From: RGIG4608 sp964534905
GTDB taxonomy: Bacteria; Bacillota; Clostridia; Oscillospirales; CAG-272
Assembly: GCA_964534905.1 (NCBI GenBank)
Contig: CAZHPZ010000028.1
Span: 1-19,588, forward strand
DNA: 19,588 nucleotides
Reading direction: 5' to 3'
This document shows positions 1 through 6,551 of this stretch, one piece after another. Numbering within the stretch: position 1 is the first letter of the stretch; each line of letters opens with the position of its first letter. The position numbers and the translations under genes are program-made. The notes beneath the pieces were generated by a model. That model was not told where the DNA came from, ran no database searches, and worked only from the letters and a program-made list of their open reading frames with translations.

Positions 1-51
1 ACCTGACTGTTAATCAGGGGGTCTTTGGTTCAAGTCCAAAAAGGGGAGCCA
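1..51 (+). tRNA. tRNA-Asn (GUU), 3' part only
   Basis: The window opens inside a tRNA. The anticodon stem is 2-6 paired with 14-18, the loop is 7-13, and the anticodon GTT is at 9-11, which reads Asn codons. The T arm is 24-28 paired with 36-40, with a TTCAAGT loop. The 3' acceptor strand is 41-47, the discriminator base is G48 (usual for tRNA-Asn), and CCA is encoded at 49-51. The D arm and 5' acceptor strand lie outside the window, so the gene is cut by the window edge rather than broken. Confidence 0.93.
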
Positions 52-52
52 A

Positions 53-83
53 AAAAGCACCGCGCATGCGGTGCTTTTTTTTT
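53..83 (+). terminator. Rho-independent terminator of tRNA-Asn
   Basis: A 7-bp perfect stem (GCACCGC 57-63 with GCGGTGC 68-74, loop GCAT) is followed by a run of nine T. Flanking A and T runs can lengthen the stem. It begins directly after the tRNA CCA end, so the tRNA transcript ends here. Confidence 0.9.
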
Positions 84-266
84 CTTTGACTAAACCTTTT
101 AATTGTTCTCAAAATCATACACCGCAAGGCTTATATTTTATATTGAATTCAATGAGTGACACCACAATTCACTTGTTTGATGTAGGTGATTTGCCGATCC
201 TGCGGTTTTGAGTTAAGCGTTGGGGGTATATTTATGGATAATTTGTTAAAATCAGCAAGAACATCA
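84..266. other. Intergenic stretch without a convincing gene
   Basis: About 180 bases between the tRNA terminator and the hairpin at 267-306. The only item is a 25-codon ORF at 234-311 (plus strand) starting MDNLLKSART, preceded by a G-run (222-226) that could act as a ribosome binding site. It runs through the hairpin at 267-300 and into the 3' end of the regulator gene. No good plus-strand promoter was found, so it is not called as a gene. Confidence 0.5.
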
Positions 267-306
267 AGAGCGTCGCAACTCGGAATGAGTACGACGCTCT
301 GTTTTT
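267..306 (+). terminator. Hairpin terminator at the 3' side of the regulator gene
   Basis: A 9-bp perfect stem (AGAGCGTCG 267-275 with CGACGCTCT 292-300) is extended inside by ACTC/GAGT. On the plus strand it is followed by G and five T. The minus-strand regulator gene ends two bases beyond the T-run. Read in that direction the hairpin has only a weak T-rich tail, so it is best as a plus-strand terminator, perhaps serving both directions. No plus-strand gene needing it is evident. Confidence 0.65.
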
Positions 307-307
307 A

Positions 308-1462
308 TTAAACTGTTGAGATGATGTGAGACGATTTGGGGTTATTATTTTTTGGAACAATATTTGCGGGAACTATTATTTTTGCGTTTGAAATATCGGT
401 TCCGTTTAAAGCATTCTGCATTAATCTGATGGCGTCGGCTCCTATTTTATAGCTGTCCTGCATAATATAGGTTGGGTGGCATCCGGGATTTATTGTTTCG
501 AATTGCATGGGGTTGAAATCAAGATAAACGGTCTCAAATTTATGCTCATACGATTCGCCGAGAACGCTCAGCATCTTAATAAGGTGCAGTCCGCTTGCAT
601 AGTCTGCGGCTATGATTGCACTGATTTTGGAGTTTGCATCGAGAAATTCACGAAATTGATCACAGAAGGAGAGCGAGGTCGGATCGGCGTCTCCCTCAAA
701 TGAATAGAAGTAAGGTCTGTAATTATGTGCGCTGTAAAGCGTATTTATAAAGCTTTCCTTACGCATAGAAAGAGAAGAATTTGTTTTTATGTTTGCATTG
801 AAATATAAAATGTATTTATGACCTGCCTCAAGCAAATGGTTTGCTGCAAGACGCACCATATTATCATGATCTGCGGCTACGTATGGTAATGAAAGCCCGG
901 GAAGAAAGCGGTCTACAAGTATCAGAGGGAATTTTACCGTCGAAAGTTGAAGAATCGTAGGATTGTATATTTCATTATCAACAGGATAAAGTATAATTCC
1001 GTCCACGCACATGGCTATATATTTGTCGATTAGTTCCTGCTCCTTTTTAAGAGACATTGATGAGGTATCGATTATTATGGTTTCGTTGGCATGATTGTCA
1101 ATGATCGCGGATAGAATACTTGTTATATGATAGCTTCCTGCTATGACGGGGAGAATTACTGCCACGGTTTTACTTTTTTGAGGTGATGAATTCGGCATAT
1201 AGCTGTGAGAGTGCAATATCGAGAGTATCGTTTGGCGAGACAGATCGTTATTTATTCTTGTACCGCCTCGCTTTGCACGTATTACGAGATTGTGCTCTTC
1301 AAGTATAGCATAAGCCTTTCTGACGGTTATGCGGCTCACTCCGACTGCAGCTCCGGCTTCCGCTTCTGTCGGGAGTTTATATCCGGACTCGCCGTAGTGT
1401 TCGTTTATTAGCCTGGCGAGATATTCAATTACCTTTTTATATAAAAATGTTTCTTTTTGCAT
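308..1462 (-). CDS. GntR/LacI-type transcriptional regulator (AraR-like architecture)
   Basis: The 384-residue protein joins two domains. Residues 1-70 form a GntR winged helix-turn-helix, with the signature LPTEAEAGAAVGVSRITVRK at 30-49 followed by the wing (GLV-type LVIRAKRGGTRI). Residues about 98-384 resemble a LacI-type sugar-binding domain (VAVILPVIAGSYH, DGIILYP, PLILVDRFLPG, AANHLLEAGHKYILY). This combination is known from B. subtilis AraR and relatives, which are sugar-relieved repressors. The gene diverges from the solute-binding-protein/GH65/pgm operon, so it most likely controls that operon and responds to its sugar (inference). The ATG start is about 27 bases downstream of a near-consensus promoter; its Shine-Dalgarno (AAGG) is weak. 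The inducer cannot be deduced from sequence. Confidence 0.9.
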   Translation of the reverse strand: MQKETFLYKKVIEYLARLINEHYGESGYKLPTEAEAGAAVGVSRITVRKAYAILEEHNLVIRAKRGGTRINNDLSRQTILSILHSHSYMPNSSPQKSKTVAVILPVIAGSYHITSILSAIIDNHANETIIIDTSSMSLKKEQELIDKYIAMCVDGIILYPVDNEIYNPTILQLSTVKFPLILVDRFLPGLSLPYVAADHDNMVRLAANHLLEAGHKYILYFNANIKTNSSLSMRKESFINTLYSAHNYRPYFYSFEGDADPTSLSFCDQFREFLDANSKISAIIAADYASGLHLIKMLSVLGESYEHKFETVYLDFNPMQFETINPGCHPTYIMQDSYKIGADAIRLMQNALNGTDISNAKIIVPANIVPKNNNPKSSHIISTV

Positions 1463-1496
1463 ATGATTATACTGCCTTAATGTATTGTTTTTAATA

Positions 1497-1525
1497 ATTA
1501 TATATCATTATTCGTGTTTTGTCAA
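1497..1525 (-). promoter_or_regulatory. Sigma-A promoter of the GntR/LacI regulator
   Basis: On the minus strand, TTGACA (1520-1525) and TATAAT (1497-1502) are separated by exactly 17 bases, a perfect consensus promoter. Transcription would start near 1490, giving a leader of roughly 28 bases before the ATG at 1462. A second TATAAT just before the ATG (around 1466-1471) has no good -35 partner. Confidence 0.85.
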
Positions 1526-1779
1526 TAGTTATCTGTCAAATTATAGGATTTAATGAATATTATGGAAGCGAATTAATTGAACCCGCTTAAATCAAAAGCG
1601 GATAAGTACGTCGATGCGGTCTTATATTTACGGATTGATTTTATGTGCTTAGTGAGAAAGGTCAAAATAATGTTATTGTTATAAAACATTATTATAAACA
1701 CAATAGCCAAAACTTGTGACTGTTTGTTATTAAAATTGCACGAAATTTGGATATAACTGTTTATATTGCATAAAAAATA

Positions 1780-1808
1780 TTGACTTGAAAAAAGAAATGT
1801 GGTAATAT
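1780..1808 (+). promoter_or_regulatory. Sigma-A promoter of the sugar operon
   Basis: TTGACT (1780-1785) and TAATAT (1803-1808) have a 17-base spacer. Transcription would begin near 1815, leaving a leader of about 70 bases before the ATG at 1884. The candidate repressor sites at 1821-1827 and 1841-1858 lie just downstream of the start point, where a bound repressor would block elongation or initiation. Confidence 0.82.
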
Positions 1809-1840
1809 GTAATCAGCAAGTGTTATACTTACTTGAAATA

Positions 1841-1858
1841 TGTTATATAAATATAACA
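1841..1858. promoter_or_regulatory. Likely operator: perfect palindrome with TGTTATA arms
   Basis: TGTTATA (1841-1847), spacer TAAA and TATAACA (1852-1858) form a perfect 7-bp inverted repeat. The same half-site occurs at 1677-1683 and 1821-1827, and a near match (TATAACT) at 1752-1758. All lie in the divergent regulator/operon region. The spacing and position downstream of the predicted start point fit a repressor operator. The likely binder is the adjacent GntR/LacI regulator, but this is inference. Confidence 0.6.
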
Positions 1859-1883
1859 AAAATACAAATAAGGAGAATTGATA

Positions 1884-3416
1884 ATGAAAAAATTATTCAA
1901 CAAAACCGCAAGATTGGCTTTGCTTGCGGTATGCGTTTCTATGATCGCTTCCTGCTTGTTTTCGTGCATCATTGATAAGCCCGACGATAATAAGTATGAC
2001 GGACTTATAAAGCTTACTATTGATGCCGGCGGTCAAAATGCGCAGTACAATACGACATCTTCGATGGAATATGACAAATATCTTAATCCATATCCATATA
2101 ATACACTTGAAACCTTGGTTGACGCTTGGAATGAAGCAAACGCACAGAAGTACGGATATTACTTCGTTGTTGCGGATAACTCCATTAATATGGACAGGGA
2201 AACTATGGCGCCTATGCTTTCAAACGGTTCAGCTCCCGAAATCCTTTATTATCTCGGAACAACGATAGCCGAGGATCAGAGCAAGGGCTGGTTCTACGAC
2301 CTCTCTTCCGTTATGGAAACTCCCAATAAGTATTCAAAGTCCGGAGAAGCGGGAAGTGTGATGTGGAAGGATATTTACGATAGCACATCTTACGCTACCA
2401 CATTTGCTCCCAACGGTGCAAAGTATACTGCGGAAATGGAGCAGAATCCCATAGGTATTATTTACAACAAGACTCTTTTCACGGCTGCGGGAATTACCGA
2501 GACTCCTACTACATATAAGGAATTTATGGAAGCACAGGATAAGCTTAACGCTTATGCTCAGACGATCGGAAGAGCGGATCCGAGCAATGATGCTTCTTAC
2601 ATTTGCCCTTATTATCATATGTATCCTTGGTATGATTCTTATCTTGAATCCACGCTTTGGGCAAGTCAGCTTGAATTTATGGACGTTATTACTGTTGACG
2701 GACGCGTTGACGCCGAGGAATATGCGAGAGCGTATATGCAGAAAAACGCCGACGGAGAAAGACTTTTTTCTCCTGAAGATGAAAAATATGTAGAGCTTTT
2801 CCGTTTGATAAAGCAAATGACGAAGTATTATCCCACAAATTACAACTCATATTACGCCGAACAACAGTTCCTTGTAGGAAATCTTGCGATGCTTGAGGTT
2901 ACAGGCGGAAGCATTCGCGAACTTGTTGATACCGTTGACGGTGACTTTGAAATAGGTATTATGCCTTATCCCGTGCTTACACAGCAGCCTGAGGGAGAAG
3001 AGAGCAATCCTTATTACACAACGTTTAACGTTGATAAATTTGTTAGAAGAGGCTCTTCGGGATATACAACCGGATGGGCAATCACAAATTCCGCTATGAA
3101 TAAAGACACATCGTCAGGTAATTCGAATTGTGTAGATGCATGCGTAGATATGCTTATGTATCTTACGTGCTTCGAAAACAATGACAAGATGGTAAATGAT
3201 CTCGGATTTGCAATTCCTCTTTCGGGAAATACAACAAACAGCTACTTCAAGACCTTGGCGGACGCATATAAGAGTGATATTGCAAATGAAAATTCTGTTG
3301 CTTGGTCTTGTGCAACGGCAGGCGCTACGATGAACAAGGATTATTACGACGCATGCTATCTTTTCAGACAGGACGCTATGTGTCCATCTCCCCTTGGGCG
3401 ACAAAGACCACTATGA
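1884..3416 (+). CDS. Sugar ABC transporter solute-binding lipoprotein (family 1), apparently frameshifted near the C-terminus
   Basis: The start is ATG 1884, eight bases after AGGAG (1871-1875); an upstream in-frame TTG at 1878 is too close to that site. The N-terminus is a lipoprotein signal (MKKLFNKTARLALLAVC) with lipobox IASC at residues 21-24, so Cys24 should be lipidated; Cys28 is a possible alternative. The body resembles extracellular solute-binding proteins of carbohydrate ABC importers (for example NPIGIIYNKTLFTAAGITETPTTYKEF near residues 190-215, and the FLVGNLAMLEVTGG segment). The role would be to capture an oligosaccharide outside the membrane for the GH65/pgm route encoded next. 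The last 14 codons before the TGA at 3416 use codons rare in its neighbours (CGA, CTA, CCC), and coherent coding continues in another frame to 3589. A one-base loss near 3366-3392 is therefore suspected. No permease genes lie beside it. Confidence 0.88.
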   Translation: MKKLFNKTARLALLAVCVSMIASCLFSCIIDKPDDNKYDGLIKLTIDAGGQNAQYNTTSSMEYDKYLNPYPYNTLETLVDAWNEANAQKYGYYFVVADNSINMDRETMAPMLSNGSAPEILYYLGTTIAEDQSKGWFYDLSSVMETPNKYSKSGEAGSVMWKDIYDSTSYATTFAPNGAKYTAEMEQNPIGIIYNKTLFTAAGITETPTTYKEFMEAQDKLNAYAQTIGRADPSNDASYICPYYHMYPWYDSYLESTLWASQLEFMDVITVDGRVDAEEYARAYMQKNADGERLFSPEDEKYVELFRLIKQMTKYYPTNYNSYYAEQQFLVGNLAMLEVTGGSIRELVDTVDGDFEIGIMPYPVLTQQPEGEESNPYYTTFNVDKFVRRGSSGYTTGWAITNSAMNKDTSSGNSNCVDACVDMLMYLTCFENNDKMVNDLGFAIPLSGNTTNSYFKTLADAYKSDIANENSVAWSCATAGATMNKDYYDACYLFRQDAMCPSPLGRQRPL

Positions 3417-3589
3417 GCGTTGATGTATCGGCACTTCACAGTGAAGAAATAGCGGAGCCGAATGCGCCGAAAGAGCCTGACAACGAAAATCCGCATGCGG
3501 ATATGAATATTTTCGAACTTATTGCGGAATTTTTCAGATCTATTTTTGCCTCTATCGGAAAATTCTTTTCTGATTTGTTCGGAGGTTGA
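3413..3589 (+). CDS. 58-codon ORF overlapping the lipoprotein stop; probably its displaced C-terminal tail
   Basis: The ATG at 3413 overlaps the upstream TGA (ATGA), but no clear Shine-Dalgarno precedes it. The same frame is open further upstream to about 3302. Around 3380-3412 it reads ISPWATKTTMSVDVSAL, a plausible continuation of the binding protein if one base were restored. The product has an acidic, Pro-rich linker (EEIAEPNAPKEPDNENP) followed by a Phe-rich amphipathic end (FELIAEFFRSIFASIGKFF). Either this is the native C-terminus cut off by a frameshift (favoured) or a small translationally coupled protein. No function is recognised. Confidence 0.5.
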   Translation: MSVDVSALHSEEIAEPNAPKEPDNENPHADMNIFELIAEFFRSIFASIGKFFSDLFGG

Positions 3590-3610
3590 TTTACAATAGG
3601 AAATAAAATT

Positions 3611-5857
3611 ATGTACGGATTAGATAAAAACAAAAACTTTTGTGAGAATATTTATGATATAGCGGACGAACCGAATCTTGCGACGCTTTTTACTACCGGT
3701 AACGGATATATGGGCGTTCGCGGAAGCTTTGAGGAATTCGGCTCATTGCGAATTCAAGGAGCATTCGTTCGAGGATTTATCGATGAGATAGTTGAGGTTA
3801 CCGAGCCGTTTGCCGATAACGAATATATGAAGAAATACTATCTTGACGAAGAAAAGCTTAAGACCTTTGAAAGAGAGGATAGCTGTGTTAATATGCACGA
3901 TTTTCTGACGGTTAAAATAACTGTCGGGGAGAAAACGTTCTTTCCTTGGGAGGGAAAAATACTTAAATGGCACCGCTATATAAACTCCAACACCGCAATT
4001 TATACCAGAGAGCTTGTTTGGGATGACGGTGACGGAAACAAAACGGAGCTTGTGTTCGAGCGATTTGCGTCCTTCGCCGATGAGCATCTTTATTGCCAAA
4101 AAATAACCGTAAAGCCGATCAATCACGATCTTCCGATCACAATAATGTCGGGAATCGATACATCGGTCAAAACGGGAGGTCAGTTTATCACACGCACAGA
4201 TCTTATGCAGATAGAGGGTACCGATATCATTCACAGATATCATGCCGTAAATAAGTACGGATTTTCCGCTTGCTACGGAATAAAGAATGTATTTCCCGAG
4301 GGAAAAATACTCGGAGAATATAATGAAAACGGCACGGTGGGCATAAGCTGTCTTTGCAATAGGGCAAAGAGCTATACGTTTGAAAAAATATCCTATATTG
4401 TTACAGACAGGGATACGGATAGTGATATTACTCTTCTTGCACATGAAATGGTTGGATCGGGTAATTTGGAATACTTAAGCCTTAAGAAAGCGCATATATC
4501 CGCATATAAGGCATATTTTGCGGCAATGAATGTGACGATAGACGGTGATGACGAGGTGGACGCATATCTTCGATTTGCAAGCTATCATACCGCAATTTCC
4601 GCTCCTATGCACGATAGTGTGCACGGAATTTCCGCCAAGGGGCTTACAGGTGAGCGGTATAACCAATTTGTTTGGTGGGATTGTGAGATACATCAAATGC
4701 CGTTTTTCTTGCTTACTGCCCCTCAGACAGCCAAGAATGCACTTATGTACAGATACAGAATGCTGCCGCAGGCAAAAGAAAATGCTAAGGCTAACGGCTA
4801 TGACGGAGCAATGTTTGCATTCTGCTCGTCGGTCAACGGTGATGAAAGAGTATGGCAGTATGCACGTCACCCCTTTATGCAGATACATATCAATTCGGAT
4901 ATTCCGTACGGCATAATAAATTATTATCGCTATACGGCGGATAAGGAATTTATGATGAACTATGGCATGGAAATGATTCTTGAATGCCTTAAATTCTGGA
5001 TTTCCCGTGTTACATTAAGGGGCGAAAGATATGAAATATTACGTGTTACCGGTACAGATGAGCATCATCCCTATGTTGATAATGATGCATATACTAACTA
5101 TTGCGTAAAATTTATATTCGAACGCTTTATTTCGCTTTGCGATGAGCTTTCATATAAGGTAGAGTCTTCGCTTGCCGAGAAAATGAGAGATGTTGCCGAC
5201 AGACTTTATCTTCCCATATGCGAGAACGGTCTCATTCCGCAGTTTGACGGATATTTCGAGCTTTCACGTTCACTTGAGGAGCAGGGAAAGGGAACACTTA
5301 AGCAGTTCCAAATGAAGAAGAGCGGACTTTATCACAAGAGTCAGATAATTAAACAGCCCGACGTTGTTTTGCTTTATACTATGGTGGATGTCGGAATCGA
5401 CAGATCGCATTTTGCGGAAAACTGGGATTATTATTCGAATATGTGTGAGGTAAGCTCTTCCTTGACATTCCCAGTGCACGCAATAGCCTGTGCGCAGAAC
5501 AAGCAGATGCTGTCATTCAGAAAAAATCTGCTTAATACAGTTAAAATGGACGTTGACGATATCCACGGAGTCGCTTGGCAGGGTGTTCACAGCGGCTGCC
5601 TTGCGGGAGGATATCTTGCGATTATTTATGGTATTTTCGGACTTCGCGTGGAGGAAGACGGTACACTTTCCGTAAACCCCGTCAGAACTCTGTTTGACGG
5701 AGTTGAGGCACACCTGTTCTATCGAGGAGCTAAGATAACTCTCACTATGAAGAACGGTGAACTGACTGTGAAAAAAAGAGGCAGAGCAAGGGTCGATATA
5801 AGACTTTCGAGCGGTGAAAAAAGAACGCTTAATAGCGCTGTGACTTATCAGATGTGA
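3611..5857 (+). CDS. Glycoside hydrolase family 65 disaccharide phosphorylase (maltose/kojibiose/nigerose phosphorylase type)
   Basis: The 748-residue length matches GH65 phosphorylases, which are cytosolic and split alpha-linked glucose disaccharides with phosphate by inversion, giving beta-D-glucose 1-phosphate plus the acceptor sugar. The N-terminal beta-sandwich covers roughly residues 1-270, followed by the (alpha/alpha)6 catalytic barrel. Family landmarks are FVWWDCEIHQMPFF (353-366), the general-acid Glu484 in TGTDEHHPYVDNDAYTN, KQPDVVLLY, and the phosphate-site segment VHSGCLAGG near 659-667, where active phosphorylases have a similar His/Ser loop. AGGA (3598-3601) sits before ATG 3611. 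The downstream pgm gene overlaps its stop and uses its product, which supports a phosphorylase rather than a hydrolase. The linkage or acceptor (maltose, kojibiose, nigerose, trehalose, glucosyl-rhamnose) cannot be decided by eye. Confidence 0.93.
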   Translation: MYGLDKNKNFCENIYDIADEPNLATLFTTGNGYMGVRGSFEEFGSLRIQGAFVRGFIDEIVEVTEPFADNEYMKKYYLDEEKLKTFEREDSCVNMHDFLTVKITVGEKTFFPWEGKILKWHRYINSNTAIYTRELVWDDGDGNKTELVFERFASFADEHLYCQKITVKPINHDLPITIMSGIDTSVKTGGQFITRTDLMQIEGTDIIHRYHAVNKYGFSACYGIKNVFPEGKILGEYNENGTVGISCLCNRAKSYTFEKISYIVTDRDTDSDITLLAHEMVGSGNLEYLSLKKAHISAYKAYFAAMNVTIDGDDEVDAYLRFASYHTAISAPMHDSVHGISAKGLTGERYNQFVWWDCEIHQMPFFLLTAPQTAKNALMYRYRMLPQAKENAKANGYDGAMFAFCSSVNGDERVWQYARHPFMQIHINSDIPYGIINYYRYTADKEFMMNYGMEMILECLKFWISRVTLRGERYEILRVTGTDEHHPYVDNDAYTNYCVKFIFERFISLCDELSYKVESSLAEKMRDVADRLYLPICENGLIPQFDGYFELSRSLEEQGKGTLKQFQMKKSGLYHKSQIIKQPDVVLLYTMVDVGIDRSHFAENWDYYSNMCEVSSSLTFPVHAIACAQNKQMLSFRKNLLNTVKMDVDDIHGVAWQGVHSGCLAGGYLAIIYGIFGLRVEEDGTLSVNPVRTLFDGVEAHLFYRGAKITLTMKNGELTVKKRGRARVDIRLSSGEKRTLNSAVTYQM

Positions 5858-5865
5858 GGTGTGAT

Positions 5866-6504
5866 ATGAGAGGATTTATATTTGATCTTGACGGAGTTAT
5901 AGTTTCTACGGACGGTCTTCATTACCTTGCGTGGAAGCAAATGGCTGACAGAGAGGGAATATATTTTGATGAAGCAATTAACAATCGCCTGCGAGGTGTC
6001 AGCAGAATGGCAAGCCTTGAGATTATACTCGAACGCTCGGAAAAAGAGTATTCAGAGGCTGAAAAGCAAGATCTTGCAAAATATAAAAACGATATTTACC
6101 GTGAGCTTCTCTGCAGCTTGACTTGTGATGATGTTTTGCCCGAAGTGATTCCGGTGCTCGAAGAATTGCGTGCACGCGGATATAAGCTTGCGATAGGATC
6201 GTCAAGCAAAAACACACCGACAATACTTAAATATATCGGTCTTGCCGAATTTTTCGATGCGGTGTCTGACGGAAATAACATAACACACAGCAAGCCCGAT
6301 CCTGAGGTGTTTCTGAAGGCGGCCGATTTCTTAGGGCTTAAGCCCGAGGAATGCTATGTCGTAGAGGACGCCAAGGCGGGAATTGATGCTGGAAAGAGCG
6401 GAGGATTTACGACGGTAGCTCTCGGAGACGCATTCGGATACGAAAATGCGGATAACAGCATCAGTCATTTCGGCGAGATACTTGATATAATAAAAAAGGC
6501 ATAA
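5866..6504 (+). CDS. pgmB: Beta-phosphoglucomutase (HAD superfamily)
   Basis: Converts beta-D-glucose 1-phosphate to glucose 6-phosphate, feeding the GH65 product into glycolysis. The HAD motif I FDLDGV gives nucleophile Asp7 and acid/base Asp9. A cap follows with STDGLHYLAW and the LRGVSRMASLE substrate loop. Motif II is GSSSKN, motif III the Lys in HSKPDP, and motif IV EDAKAGIDAG. At 212 residues it has normal family length. ATG 5866 was chosen because GAGGT (5857-5860 region) sits just before it. An in-frame GTG at 5854 overlaps the GH65 stop (GTGA) but has no Shine-Dalgarno. The close spacing indicates translational coupling with GH65. Confidence 0.92.
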   Translation: MRGFIFDLDGVIVSTDGLHYLAWKQMADREGIYFDEAINNRLRGVSRMASLEIILERSEKEYSEAEKQDLAKYKNDIYRELLCSLTCDDVLPEVIPVLEELRARGYKLAIGSSSKNTPTILKYIGLAEFFDAVSDGNNITHSKPDPEVFLKAADFLGLKPEECYVVEDAKAGIDAGKSGGFTTVALGDAFGYENADNSISHFGEILDIIKKA

Positions 6505-6512
6505 AATAGGCG

Positions 6513-6548
6513 ATGCACCTCGAAGATATTCTCCGAGGTGCATTTTTG
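6513..6548 (+). terminator. Terminator of the sugar operon
   Basis: A 10-bp perfect stem (6513-6522 with 6534-6543, core GCACCTCG/CGAGGTGC) has an 11-base loop and is followed by a T-run. It lies just past the pgm stop and only a few bases from the end of the convergent lnt gene. Its minus-strand tail is T-poorer, so termination from that side would be weaker. Confidence 0.88.
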
Positions 6549-6551
6549 CTT

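Noticed and set aside
152..211. 19-codon ORF after the tRNA
   Set aside because: No Shine-Dalgarno and no promoter; length within chance expectation.
1579..1601. Catabolite-response (cre) site before the sugar operon
   Set aside because: The sequence around TTGAACCCGCTTAAA only partly fits the cre consensus; the short CCGCTT/AAGCGG hairpin there has no T-run or other support.
3370..3395. Programmed -1 frameshift in the binding-protein gene
   Set aside because: No X XXY YYZ heptamer in the zero frame and no obvious downstream pseudoknot. A one-base mutation or sequence error is simpler.
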